Shown: positions 11,150 to 22,424, counted from the stretch's first letter. The stretch: DNA of 64,000 bases from Adiantum capillus-veneris (GCA_014529385.2 CM043950.1:79724343-79788342); one strand, 5' to 3'. Numbers and translations are program-made. The notes: generated by a model not told the origin, from the sequence alone.

Positions 11150-12420
11150 ACTACCCGTTGTGGGCAACAGAATCGATGTGGTCTACAACTTTCCATAAGA
11201 AAGTTTTTTCACCGATTTTGAGTTATCGTTCGTAGACTGCGCACATGTCCGAAAAGCAACTTTCGTTTTATGTTTTGAACTTTTCTCCTAATTAAAAACG
11301 ATTTTGCAGAAACTATTTGAGATACACAATGGCATCGATGTGGTCTACAACTTTGCAGAACAAAGTTTTTTCAAATTCTGCACCAATTTTCAGTTATTGT
11401 TCGCGGACTGCGTACATGTCAAAAAAGCAACTTTCGTTTGTTGTTTTTTATTTTTCTCTTAATTGAAAAATATTTTGCTGAAACAGCCATTGTAATATAT
11501 TAAAATCGATGTGTTCTACAACTTTGCAGAAGAAAAGTTTTTCAAATTCTGCATCAATTTTAAGTTATCGTTTTTGGACTGCGTACATGCCTGAAAAACA
11601 TCTTTGCTTTTTGTTTTTGATTTTTTGCCTGATTGAAAACGATTTTGGAGAAACTACCCGCCGAAAACACCGGAATCGATGTGGGCTACAACTTTGCAAA
11701 AGAAAGTTTTTTCAAATTCTGCACCGATTTTGAGTTATCGTTGCGGACTGGGTACATATTTTTGTTTTTGATGTTTTGTCTGATTGAAAATAATATTGCA
11801 AAAACTACCCACGCAAAGCACTAGAATTGATGTGGTCTACAACTTTGCAGAAGAAAGTTTTTTCAAATTCTGCACCGATTTTGAGTTATCCTTTGTGGAC
11901 TGCGAACATACCTAAAAAGCAACTTTTGTTTTTTGTTTTTGATTTTTCTGTTAAGAAAACGATGTTGCACTGGAATCATGTGGTCTACAACTTTGCCGAA
12001 GAAAGTTTTTCCAAATTCTGCACCGATTTTAATTTATCGTTGGTCGATTTCGTACATGTCTGAAAAACAACTTTCGCTTTTTGTTTTCGATTTTTCTCCT
12101 AATTGAGAACGATTTTGCAGAAACAGCCGTGAAGGCACTGAAATCGATGTGTCTATAACTTTGCAGAAGAAAGTTTTTTTTTCAAATTTTGCACTGATTT
12201 TGAGTTATCGTTGGCGGACTGCGTACATGCTTGAAAAGAAACTTTTGTTTTTTGTTTTTTTATTTTTCTCCTAATTGAGAACGATTTTGTAGAAACTATT
12301 CACTACAGCCATCAAAAACGATGTGGTCTACAACTTTGCAGAAAAAGTTTCTCTAAATTCTACATCGATTTCATCTCGGACTGCAAATATGTTTGAAATA
12401 CAAAATTTTACTTTTTGCTT
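11150..12420 (+). repeat. Tandem array, about eight units of 150-175 bp
   Basis: A conserved core (gtggtctacaactttgcag, then aaagttttttcaaattctgc) recurs at about 11176, 11338, 11511, 11679, 11831, 11977, 12147 and 12324. Units are diverged and vary in length through small indels. Short open frames here are by-products of the repeat. The array forms the 5' half of the LTR element's interior. Confidence 0.85.
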
Positions 12421-12659
12421 TTGATTTTCCTCATAATTGAAAACTTCTCAATTGTATTTTTGCTACAAACAATCATATATTTGTTCTAACGTAACTTTGT
12501 TGCAAAAGCCAGTTACATATTGTTCCGATTCAGTCAAGCCGTTGATGATCATCCAAATTCTATATAGCTACGGTGTGTACATGATCTTTTGTTATATGAT
12601 ATACTCGTTCATTGATTCTCGTATATTTATTCTTCTAGAGATATAGTTTACGTCGTTTT

Positions 12660-13160
12660 ATTGATAATCTCTCATTGATACCATAGTAATTTTGATTCTA
12701 CCATGAGGATGTTTTGTTAGTACTTTGGTCATGGTGATTTTCGTTGATACCATGATGATATTTCATTGATACCATGTTTATTCTCGGTGATACCATGATG
12801 TTGTTTCGTTGATACCATGATTATTCTCCGTGATACCATGATGATATTTTGTTGATGCCATGGTTATTCTCAGTGATACCATGATGTTGTTTCGTTGATA
12901 CCATGGTTATTCTCGATCATACCATGATGTTGTTTTTTTGATGCCATGTTTATTCTCGGTGATACCATGATGTTGTTTCGTTGATACAATGATTATTCTC
13001 AGTGATATCATGATGTTGTTTTGTTGATACCATGGTTATTCTCGGTGATACTATGATGTTGTTTCGATGATACAATGATTATTCTTGGTGATATCATGAT
13101 GCTTTTCGTTGATATCGTGATGATTTATTCATTTTTATTGATACAATGATGTGCTTTGTT
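12660..13160 (+). repeat. Tandem array with GATACCATG core
   Basis: Roughly 40-bp units, each with one or two gataccatg or close variants (gttgataccatggttattc, gtgataccatgatgttgtt), occur about a dozen times. They sit in the 3' half of the LTR element's interior. No coding potential is seen. Confidence 0.85.
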
Positions 13161-13613
13161 AATACTTTGATGATATTCATTGACATCACTACGTTGATAA
13201 ATTTTGTTTTATGTAGTATATACAAATGTCATTTGCATCATGTAATTATGCATCTTGTACTTTTACGTTCATACTTTATGTACCATATGTTGTCATGCAT
13301 ATATATGTCGTCAAAAGAGTGGCGTCGCGAACCATCTCTTATGGCATTGTGAACGTAATTATTTCACTAACCATGCTAATAATTTTCATGACTATGTTTT
13401 TTGAGTCTATGATCTATGTAGGATTGATGAAAGAATTGATTTTATGAAGACAAACTTGGTGACAATAAAAGATTTATGAAGACATGTTTGGTGATGCCAT
13501 ATTGATGCCAAGCTACACAGCAGATTGACGGAGACACTTCTCATTACGAGATAATCGATAGCCTTTACACCTCTTTATTGAACCTTTGTATTCATTATTG
13601 TATTTGATATGAT

Positions 13614-13716
13614 AGGAGTAATGTAACTCTTCATAAGACATTCATTGTAAAAGGAGTGATGTAGCTCCTCATAAAATATTCATTGTAAAAGGAGTGATGT
13701 AGCTCCTCGTGAACAT
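13614..13716 (+). repeat. Three tandem units of 38-39 bp
   Basis: The string aggagtgatgtagctcctc (first unit aggagtaatgtaactcttc) recurs three times with a spacer containing ttcattgtaa. Each unit has dyad symmetry (aggag...ctcct) and could form a small hairpin in RNA. The array lies just before the 3' LTR. Confidence 0.7.
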
Positions 13717-13833
13717 TTGTACATTCAATGATTTTTATAATATAACGATGGGTGTATATAGAGCTGTGGGTTTTTCCCTTGATCCCCCAAGTGTTTTTTC
13801 ATCCACATTTAGGGACCCTTATTTGAGCGAGGG

Positions 13834-13973
13834 TGTTGAGATTATATGTGAAGATACTCAATATATGGATTCTCTATATATGGCATCCAGGTCCCCTCTA
13901 GATATACATCATCTCATGTGTGTATTCTACACACTTTGGGGTTCTATTTCTGTGCTCTCTCTCTCTCTTAACA
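13834..13973 (+). repeat. 3' LTR of the tandem-repeat LTR element
   Basis: This is 140 bp. It is homologous to 10941-11086 and followed by the GGATC target duplication at 13974-13978. Confidence 0.9.
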
Positions 13974-13978
13974 GGATC

Positions 13979-14429
13979 TACTAGTCAAGGAGATGGGATG
14001 CAAGGAATTTACATCCTTCCTTGAAAATTATCTAACCATCTACATCAAACACAATTTTATTGCCAAGTGGAAATCTCAACAAGTCAAAGACTACATTCAA
14101 AGGTTTCCTGGAGACGTGGTAGTCTCTGTTATAGACTTTGCTGAAAATTACTCTTTCAAGGAGAAAAATGAAATCCAATCAATGCATTGGTACTCTTCAC
14201 AAGTCACCATCTTGGTGCACATCACTTATGTTTGGGACGAGGCTGACAAGGTCTTAAAATATATACACTTTTACATATCTGATGACACATTGTTTGTACA
14301 ACATTGTATGCAAGTTCATAGTGTGTGGCTACAGGAGCAAGGTTTCAACTTCTTGAAGCGGCACTGGGTGTGGTCAGACGGATGTGCTACTCAATTCAAG
14401 GCATCTAGACCATTTTTATTTGTGTCAAG
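13979..14429 (+). pseudogene. Catalytic-core exon of the DDD-like transposase gene
   Basis: The frame continues that of 10526-10940. Two conserved-looking motifs are visible: VIDFAENYSF (Asp codon at 14134-14136) and HWVWSDGCATQFK (Asp at 14377-14379), 81 residues apart. Between them lies a run of aromatic and hydrophobic residues (SMHWYSSQVTILVHITYV) that would suit an RNase H-like fold. The exon ends at a plausible donor (AAG then GTATGC), followed by an 82-bp intron (14430-14511) ending in CTAG. The pattern of two Asp followed by GHGKG..DG downstream suggests a DDD transposase. No listed superfamily is proven. The TRIM insertion and a frame change downstream show the locus is dead. Confidence 0.55.
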
Positions 14430-14511
14430 GTATGCTTACTTCCTTTGACTCTTAAACAAGTGTGCGAGTTTTGTGTTCTTGCCTAGTCTTTGAGATGTGT
14501 GATTGATCTAG

Positions 14512-14880
14512 GTACTACTCTTTGATTGGCATTGGAGTTTCCTTGCATCGGGCCATGGCAAAGGAGAGCATGATGGGGCTGGTGCTATCATCAAAAGGGC
14601 TCTGACACATGAGCAATTGAAACCTGACGCTTGGCACATGAAGTGTGCCAAGGATGTGGTCAATTTCTTGAAACATAAATTTCATGATGAAAACACCCAG
14701 TCAGAGGTGACTCGAATTTTTTGGGATGTCAAATCGGCTGATGTACCTAGGGAGAGGAAATGGAATTGCAAGCAAGTGGAAGGGTCACACTCATTGCATT
14801 GTGTGAATGGACACTCTAGGAACTACAAGTGTGTGCATTGCGCTACAAATCTCTCTCACGTTTTTGTTTGTTTTGTATGT
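14512..14880 (+). pseudogene. Downstream exon with GHGKGEHDGAGA motif
   Basis: The motif GHGKGEHDGAGA followed by IKRALTHEQLKPDAW begins at 14551. Its Asp (14572-14574) would be the third catalytic acid, about 38 residues after the second. This frame is offset by one base from the one expected after splicing of the 82-bp intron, so a small indel lies at about 14515-14548. The sequence then reads DVVNFLKHKF and a Cys/His tail (HCVNGHSRNYKCVHC) before a stop at 14881. The presence of an intron makes a processed copy unlikely. Confidence 0.5.
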
Positions 14881-14889
14881 TAAAAGCTG

Positions 14890-15247
14890 GAGGTGATGCC
14901 TTAACAACACACATGTCAAGAACTGGAATTACATCAACATCGAACCCTTGGATGGCAGTGATGGAGAAAGCGATCAATCAAGTGACGACGAAGGATCAGA
15001 TTTGCCTATGCATGGTGGACATCACGATGCAATCAGTGGCGCTCTGCGTGTAGGTGACAACTTTGCCACGAATGCGAACGAAGATGGAGCAAACTTCTAC
15101 CTCTTCAGGTGCTCAAAGGAGAAATACAAAATAGCACGAGCACTAAGAGATTCTTGGCACAATTGCATTTTTCCAAATTCATATCTGCTTGAGGGATACT
15201 ACTATGAGCTAGTTGATGGTACCGAGGATGTTTATTACATGAGCTAA
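14890..15247 (+). pseudogene. C-terminal part of the DDD-like gene, truncated by a transposon junction
   Basis: A frame open from 14948 encodes an acidic stretch (DGSDGESDQSSDDEGSD) then about 70 residues of mixed composition ending YYYELVDGTEDVYY. The last residues and the stop come from transposon sequence that starts at about 15241, so the natural C-terminus is missing. A probable intron lies between about 14860 and 14887. Linkage to the exons before it rests on strand, order and coding texture. Confidence 0.4.
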
Positions 15248-16278
15248 GTGTTAAAATTGAAAGTTATGACCAATTTACAAGAATTGCATAATCTTGTTTT
15301 TTGGCCAAGATTAGCACTTTTATGATTTTTTTGGTGGTTTTCTTGATATCCAAATTCAATTTTCCTTGATATCAAAATTCAATTTTTTTGGTGTTTTTCT
15401 TGATATCCAAATTCTTTGATTCTGTAAGTGTAATGTATAACATAAAGCTAATCTTCCTTGAGTTTTGGGGGACCTAATATGCTATATAGAATACTATATG
15501 ATGATGGTTGAGTTTTTTGATTGCTAAAGAATACGATACATTTTAGAGTAGCAAGTATAACTTTCTCAATATTGCTATTTTCTTAGGCCAATTGTGTGTA
15601 TTTTGTAGGTAGTAACCATATCTAATCAGAGACTAAAAACTTGGCTAGATATTGAGTAGTTTCTATGGGTTTCTAGAGGTCATAATGCTAAACCCAGTTT
15701 TTTCATGTTTGATGTATTTAGCACTTTATCATTGCCCCCAAGGTTCCAATTGTAAGAGATCCATTATCCTTTTGACATGCTCCATGGCTCCTTTTGAATC
15801 CAAAGGCCTAAAGGGAACTAAGAAAACATGTATATAGTATTTGTATTGAGCGTGACTATAGAAACTTTGATGATAGGTCTGCAGAATGGCAAAAATGGAG
15901 ATTTTTTGTACCTATTTTTTTTGCCCAAAAAGAAATTAGTGAGGTAAAAGCAACCATATGTTTTGGTCACCAACCCATTGAAGTTAATGGGGCATTTTAT
16001 CTCATGTCCTACAAAAATCCCCACTCTTATTTATATGCAATCAACCGTAAGAAATTACTGTTTTGGGCAAAATGCACTAGTCCATCAACTTTGGAGGCTT
16101 CTAGTGACCAAGGGATGAGAAAAATTACAAGTTTCTCATTTTTTCCATATGTAGTAGTTATTGAACTATAAGCTCATAAAAGGATTTTTCAAAATGAGTG
16201 GATCTACTATGGTTTTGGAAATGTTTCCCAAAACCCTGCAAGGACACTTTTATGTCCTATTAGGTTACCATTCTAGTG
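15241..16278 (+). mobile_element. TTAA-flanked transposon, copy 2 (left end missing)
   Basis: Homology to copy 1 starts abruptly at a point equal to its position 4789, so about 355 bp including the left inverted repeat are gone. The right end is intact: 16-bp unit, CCATTCTAGTG, then TTAA at 16279-16282. An internal duplication of the cttgatatccaaattcaatt segment (about 15340-15415) is specific to this copy. On the right it abuts copia gag sequence, and on the left the truncated DDD-like gene. The left junction is therefore a deletion breakpoint rather than a transposition end. Confidence 0.85.
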
Positions 16279-16282
16279 TTAA

Positions 16283-17650
16283 GTATGCGCAGGCTCATGC
16301 ATTGATTGCGTTGTCTGTGAAGTGCAGCATTGTTCCTCACATCCATTCAGCAAAATCTGCAAAATAGGCTTGGGATATTCTAGCAGGTCTTTATGCAAGC
16401 CGCAATAAGGCTAAAATTGCTTTGCTACGTAAAGAGCTGGAGTCAAAGATTATGCATGAGGAAGATGATATGGACACTTTCCTTGCTAGTGTCAACGATA
16501 TCAATGAGAAACGTATTTCTGTAGGTGAAGTTATTTCAGACAGTTCCCTTGTGTAGAGTGTTCTTGATGCCTTACCCGATTCTTACCACACTTTTGCTAG
16601 TACTTGGAGACTTATGACCCAAGGAAATTTAGAAGTTGTCAAGTTTGATGCATTATGCACATTGCTGTTGCAAAAGTCACTTTCCAGGAAAAATAGGACT
16701 AGACAGCGTGTAGTTGAACAGGCTTTAATTTCTTCTCAAAGAAAGGGTGGTAACAGCAATGTAGCCACTTCTTATGGTTGTGCTGCGAGTGGCAAAAATT
16801 ATGTTCCTAATGATTCTGCTGGCAGCAATTCGTCTGGAAATTGTGGTGATAAGGGGAAAAAGAAGATGCGTTGCCATTATTGTAAAGCCATTGATCACTT
16901 GATCAAGTCGTGTCCTAAGTTGAAGGCCAAAGAGGCTAAGAAGAAAGAGGGTGGCTGCACTACAAATGCAGTCATTGTTAAGTCTTCTGTGAAAGGAGAA
17001 TGTGTTGCTGATGTTGATGCAGAATGGGATTTTAGCACAGAGTGCACTTACAATCCTGTTGTCCATGATGCATGCTTGTCAGTTGCTGCAGATTCACATG
17101 TGTGGTATTTTGACAGTGGTGCTACAAAGCACATTACCTCACATCGTGAATTGTTTACCTCTCTCAAGTTTGTCCCTCATGGGAATTCAGTCACTTGTGC
17201 CAACGACTCCTCTTATCCAGTTCAGAGAGTTGGAAAGATTGTGCTTACTATTGCTAATGGCAGTTCTTTCACACTTTTTGATGCACTTTATGTACCTGGG
17301 ATCAAGACGAATCTCTTGTCTATATCCGCTCTTGCTAGACTTGGACTTGTAGTCAAATTTGTGGATGACAGATGTATAGTTCATGATCTCAGTTTTGGCG
17401 ATGAAATTGTTGCATCTAGCCTTTTGTTACGTGGGCTGTATCAGCTCACTTTGTATGAAAAGTGTGGACAAAATTTTGCAACTGCTATTGCAGATTCAAG
17501 GGCTATTTCAGATGAAAAACTTTGGCATGCACGTTTTGGTCATCTGAATTTTTCCAGTTTGCTGCGTTTGCAGAAATCTGACATGGTTGCTTCTTTGTCA
17601 CCTCTTGAAACACCTGTCAAACATGTTTGTGAAGGTTTGTATTTTGGGTA
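16283..17650 (+). pseudogene. Copia gag, protease and GAG-pre-integrase region
   Basis: The gag part is broken by TAG at 16365 and 16556. From 16614 a 345-codon frame carries a CCHC zinc knuckle (CHYCKAIDHLIKSC) and the aspartic protease motif WYFDSGATKHIT near 17104. It then has the pre-integrase zinc motif (LWHARFGHLNF) at about 17520. A single-base change near 17635 breaks the link to the integrase frame just after the second half of the zinc motif. Protease would normally mature the gag-pol polyprotein. Confidence 0.85.
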
Positions 17651-18393
17651 AGATGCAGCGTTCTAAGTTTCCAAAGGATGGTTCAGTTCGGGCCACATAC
17701 AGGTTAGAGCTTGTGCATAGTGATGTTTGTGGGCCCATGCAAACTCCATCCTTGGGCAATTACCTGTACTTCGTGACTTTCATTGATGATTACTCTAGGC
17801 ATGCATGGGTATTTCCGCTTAGAGAGAACTCTGAAGTTTTTATGTGCTTCAAACAATTTTTGGCTATGGCTAAAAATGTCTCGAAATGTACTATGGGCAC
17901 CCTCCGTTCCGATCGAAGGGGGGAGAATATGTCTCATGAATTTAATGCATTTCTGGCTAGTCGTGGGAAAAAACACCAATGTACAGTGCCTTATAAACCT
18001 CAGCAAAATGGTGTTGCTGAGAGGATAAACAGGTCACTAATGGAAATGGCACGATGTATGGTCAAAAGTCAAGCTTTATCGCATTCTTTTTGGCTTGAGG
18101 CCATCATGTGTGCCACTTATGTACTTAACAGGTGTCCTATGAAAGCTTTGCAGTCTATTACTCTATATGAATCATGGCATGATAGAAAGACTTCTATTGA
18201 GCACATGCGTGTTTTTGGTTGTTTGACATATTATTTGGTGCCACAAGTGCAGCATAGGAAATTGGATGATAAGGCTGTCAAATGTATTCTTGTTGATTAT
18301 AGTGTTAAAAGCAAAGGTTACAGGTTGTATCATCCGCAAACAAAACGTATTCTGGTTCCTCAGGATGTAGTGTTTGTGGAAGATTCTATTTAG
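17587..18393 (+). pseudogene. Copia integrase
   Basis: This is the core of an rve-type integrase. The first acidic residue is in HSDVCGPM, the second in RSDRRGENMS, where the usual NGG has become RRG. The glutamate is in QQNGVAERINRSL. The region after the core (FGCLTYYLV ... GYRLYHPQTKRIL) is the usual copia extension. A stop at 18391 separates it from the reverse transcriptase part. The enzyme would insert cDNA into host DNA. Confidence 0.85.
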
Positions 18394-18450
18394 CCCTTGC
18401 TGTCATGTACTAGAGACAGTAATGTAAGCTCATAGGACATTTATGACACT

Positions 18451-19680
18451 TTGTTGCCTCTTTTCAGTGGTGGAAATACGAATGTAAGTTCCAATGAGGC
18501 AAATGTACAGCCTATGGGGGTTTCTGAAAATGTTTTAGATCAGCTTATTACTGATGCAGATGTACATGATGTACTTGATGAGGAAAGGGCTGAAAATGAG
18601 CATGCTAGAGGTATGCCAAAATGGCTGGTGTACACTTTGCGTGAAAGTAAATTGGATTCACCTTTTTCTAGTCGTACTCGTTCAGGCTCTCGCCATGCAT
18701 CTTATGCATTACATTGTTATGCTTTGGCTTTGTCTAGCTCACATGATGTTGAGGAGCCTCTGATTTTTGATGAAGCATAGAATTCAGAAAATTGGATGGC
18801 TCTCATGCAAACAGAATATGATGCACTTATAGAAAATGACACATGGAATTTATGTCATTTGCCTCCTGGCAAAAAGGCCATTGGTACGAAGTGGATTTTA
18901 CAAGATGAAACGCAAGCCGGATGGTGAGATCGATCGCCATAAGGCTCGACTTGTTGCAAAGGGTTATGCACAACAAAAAGGCATTGATTATGAAGAGACT
19001 TTTCCTCCCACTTTTCGTATGACTAATGTGCGTTTTCTATGTGCATTGGGAGCCCATTTTGGTTGGGATGTACATCAATTAGACATTGTTACTGCTTTCT
19101 TGAATGGTGACATATTTGAGGAAGTTTATGTAACACAGCCTCGCGGTTTTGTCATAAAAGGACAACAGGACAAAGTGTGCAGATGTAAGAAGGCTTTGTA
19201 TGGGTTGAAGCAATCTCCTCGTGCTTGGTATGAGAAAGCTGACACTCATTTGGTTAAACGAGGCTTTGGTAGCAGTCCAACAGAAACCACAGTGTATGTA
19301 AAGCGTGAGGATGATGTACTTCTCATTGTGGTTCTTTATGTCGATGATTTGCTGATCACACTGGACCAAATGACAGACATATTTCTGAATTTAAGGCTGA
19401 TTTGAATGCTACTTTCAAGATGAAAGATTTGGGACTGTTGCATCATTACTTGAGTATACAGTTTAAGCAGTGTGATGGAGGTATTGCCTTGTGTCAGAAA
19501 AGTTACATAGAGACATTGCTATGTAAGTTTGGACTTGAGGATTGCAAACCTATTGCCACTCCCATGGAAACAAGTTTGAAGTTGAGTCTACATGATGTTG
19601 GCGATCCTGTTGATGTCACTCTTTACCAAACTGCTGTTGGCTGCCTCATTTATGTATGCAACATGAGGCCGGATATTTAG
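18451..19680 (+). pseudogene. Copia reverse transcriptase
   Basis: Segments read RLVAKGYAQQKGIDYEETF, QLDIVTAFLNGDIFEEVY, KALYGLKQSPRAWY and VVLYVDDLLI. The last holds the YVDD catalytic box (near 19336). The frame changes near 18890, again near 19380, and a stop follows at 19678. Domain identity is clear but the gene is not functional. Confidence 0.88.
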
Positions 19681-20379
19681 TTTGCAGTCTCACACGTCAA
19701 CAGATTTATGCATAGCCCAGGGTCTAAGCATTGGCAGGCTCTCAAGAGGATTTTCCGCTACCTTAGTGGCACTTTACATCTTGGCTTGTTTTATCTCAAG
19801 GGGGGATCATTGTCGCGAGACTTACATGCTTTTTCGGACTCAGATTGGGCTGGTTGTTTTGACATGCGAGTGTCCACAAGTGGTTTTTGTTTCATGCTTG
19901 GCAGTTCATGTATATCATGGTTGAGCAAGAAGCAACCTACTGTGGCCACTTTGAAATGTGAAGCTGAGTACAAGGCAGTCTTCACAGCTACGGTTGAGTG
20001 TGTATGGCTCAAACGCCTCATGGATGACTTGGGTGTTGGACAGGACACTGCCAACACTATCTACACTGACAGTGAGAGCGCATTGACAGTTACAAGGAAC
20101 CCACTATTTCATGCTCACACAAAGCACATTGAGATGCATTACCACTATGTCAGGGAGAGGCTCTCAGTAGGAGAGATCAGCTTGGCTTATGTGCCAACAC
20201 AGGACAACCTTGCAGATCTTTTCACAAAGGCATTGTCTCATGAGAAGCTTGAAGCTTTTCGCAAAGCCCCTTTGTGGACTGATCACGTCCTTAGGGCAAG
20301 GCACTTCCCTTTACTCATGTGCCAGCTCTCGTTCACCGCATCACTCCAGGGGGGATTTGTTACCATATACATGTGGTAG
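19681..20379 (+). pseudogene. Copia RNase H
   Basis: The copia RNase H signature is present: FSDSDWAGC, STSGFCFMLG, ISWLSKKQPTVA, then EAEYKA. It continues with YTDSESALTVTRNPLFHAHTKHIEM and the tail YVPTQDNLADLFTKAL. The frame from 19708 is open to 20379, the best preserved part of the element. Confidence 0.88.
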
Positions 20380-20574
20380 TGATGTGTGTGAACACACTAG
20401 GACCGTCGGGGCATTTTTTCTCTCTTTAGGAGGTTTTTTCCCCCGTGCATTGTATATACGCCCATCGCTCTAGGGCTATCTATCTTTCCATAGCACACTA
20501 AGTAATATACTCTCTATTGTGTGCCTTGAGCTTCTCCAAGTTTTGTGTGTTTCTCTGCAACCCTAATTCCAACA
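20358..20574 (+). repeat. 3' LTR of the copia element
   Basis: About 217 bp from TGTTACCATA to CCAACA. The start follows the purine tract ggggggatt. The 5' partner is missing from the window, so the right end is judged from the TG...CA convention only. Confidence 0.6.
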
Positions 20575-21236
20575 CACTCCACCTATTTGGCAATGGGTTC
20601 ACTAGAAGCTTGTCAAAAAGTGTGCCATCTAGCTGGGAAGGTGTGAAACCTTTGGGTGTGAGAGTTCTTGAGATGAGAGTCACAAAAACTTTGTGAAAAA
20701 GTGTTCATGGAATTCACCATCCGTATTCCCAAATATGGATTAAAGTCTAAGAGCATTTGTGATAGAGAAGTTACAAACCCTCTTTCATGTTGTGCTTGGA
20801 ATTTACTTTCTTTTGTAAGCGAGTATGTGAGGAGAAGATCACACTTTCACCAACCAATTTTAATTAAAAACAACAATTAAAAACACTTGAGTTTCAACAT
20901 GAAACCTCAACTCTCATACAAGCACGAAATCAATTCAAGACCCAAACCTCTTTCATGGAATCTTGTAGGGTTGCCCCCAACTACATAGTCATGACTTCAA
21001 ATTGTTGAATAGAAATCACAAGCATGCAAATAGATGTAGAAAATTTTTTGAATTTACAAAGATTAAAGAGCTTCCATATTGTTCTCACAATCATTTAAAT
21101 GAAGTAAAACCCTGATTCACTCCCTCACAAGCTAACATACATTACTAGAGAGGTGGGACTCCACTACACATTCATAGAGCAACCATGAAGTGAATTACAG
21201 CGAAGGATAAAATTGTAAGTATTTTCCTATAAAAAG

Positions 21237-21239
<3 letters not shown>

Positions 21240-21284
<45 letters not shown>
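21240..21284. repeat. (CT)n microsatellite
   Basis: About 22 uninterrupted CT units followed by a C-rich run. Confidence 0.95.
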
Positions 21285-21287
<3 letters not shown>

Positions 21288-21309
21288 CCCCAACCCCCCT
21301 AGCCACAAG

Positions 21310-21660
21310 AGTTGATGTATCAAATTTTGAGTCCTCTATGCCAATTCTGACAAGATGTACATCATTTTTAGCTCATGTTTAATCCAAAAAATACCATTTT
21401 TAACGTGAATAATCCCAAATAGCATCGAGAATATTCCTTAATTTGTGGGATCCTTAAGTAAGCCTACAAAGCATGGAAATGCATCATTTTTAATTATTTT
21501 TCATTTTTGGTCACTTTCCTTGCAATTTTACGACAACCCCCATTAGTTGCTATTTTTGGCAATTCTTTCCCACTTCATCTTTGTAGACACGATGAATGTG
21601 CCACCATGAAATACTTGGAATATAGGTATGTACATGAAAACACCCGCAGCTACTTGTTTA
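21310..21660 (-). repeat. Dispersed repeat, copy 1
   Basis: The reverse complement of this stretch matches the plus strand of about 30560-30990. Shared motifs in that sense are gtcgtaaaattgca, aaatgatgcat and atgagctaaaaatga. Family type unknown, no coding signal. Confidence 0.6.
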
Positions 21661-22424
21661 GAATATATCACAATATTTACACTATTTCTTTTATTCCCAT
21701 GCATTGAAAAGTGTCAAATGTGAAGAAGTGAGCTGAATGTTTTTATTTCACATTGTGTACATGCCACGACACGACAACACATAAGAGGAGGATAGGACAC
21801 AATTTCACATGGAGAGCCACAACACATGTGGAGACGAGAACGGTTGGGGGAGGACATCTCAGGGTGTTTATTTTTCTATATCAATATCCTATGTAACACA
21901 TAATAGATCCCCAATAGTGCAACACTGAGCATAGTGGACTCTATTTCAAACACAGGCCACTAGCATTCACATCCAATGGTGCTACATTGTTGTTTCACTT
22001 TCAATAACTAAGTGCTATTTTAGCAATGGAGTATTTTGCCAAGATTCCATAGTGGAACTGAAATGAGCCAGTATGGTAGGGTGTTTTGGAATAATTCTTT
22101 TAGAGTGGCTTTATTATATATTCGAAATTGATGTATCACTTAGTCGTGATCATATAGTTGTTGCATATGTGCCAATCTTACGGTCTCCCCCACATAGACA
22201 CTCGTACATCAGAGGGGTGATTTGTTACTTGGATTGGGGAGTTAGAGAAACTGCAACCCAAAGAGGTGTATTTAGCCGCAAGGTCGTGAGAAGGAACAAT
22301 CATATGCTTTAAAATTATTCAAATGAATCTCTATTCACCTTGAAATAATAAATTCTTATATTTCAAATCATTCTATACTAGTGTATGACGCATGCATTGT
22401 TGAGGTACACGGCCATTGGATCAC

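Larger units (their letters stand above)
10941..13973 (+). mobile_element. Small non-autonomous LTR element filled with tandem repeats
   Basis: Short LTRs (10941-11086, 146 bp; 13834-13973, 140 bp) both start TGTTGA and end AACA. GGATC flanks the element (10936-10940 and 13974-13978). An 11-base match to the initiator-Met primer site (TGGTATCAGAG, 11087-11097) follows the 5' LTR directly, and a purine-rich tract (gagcgaggg) precedes the 3' LTR. The LTRs differ by about 11 substitutions and one 6-bp indel. The 2747-bp interior encodes no gag or pol. It consists of three tandem arrays (about 11150-12420, 12660-13160, 13614-13716). LTR size fits TRIM elements, but the interior is longer than usual and repeat-built. 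Mobilisation must be in trans. It interrupts the DDD-like gene. Confidence 0.9.
16283..20574 (+). mobile_element. Ty1/copia retrotransposon, 5'-truncated and decayed
   Basis: Coding order is gag, protease, integrase, reverse transcriptase, RNase H, which is the copia order. The 5' LTR and start of gag are absent, because the TTAA element and its deletion junction lie there. The 3' LTR (20358-20574, TGTTACC...CCAACA) follows a purine tract (ccagggggga). At least five disruptions are visible: stops at 16365, 16556, 18391 and 19678, and frame changes near 17640, 18890 and 19380. It cannot encode a working polyprotein. Confidence 0.85.

Noticed and set aside
11509-12063. Small proteins in the tandem array
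   Set aside because: The open frames repeat with the array and reflect its unit, with no independent coding evidence.
11150-12420. CRISPR-like array
   Set aside because: The units are long, diverged and directly adjacent with no unique spacers, and they sit inside an LTR element in plant-like DNA.
10526-15247. Claim that the DDD-like gene is the active helper of the TTAA family
   Set aside because: The gene is broken, no left inverted repeat was found, and the 15241 junction looks like a deletion. Kept only as a hypothesis to test.
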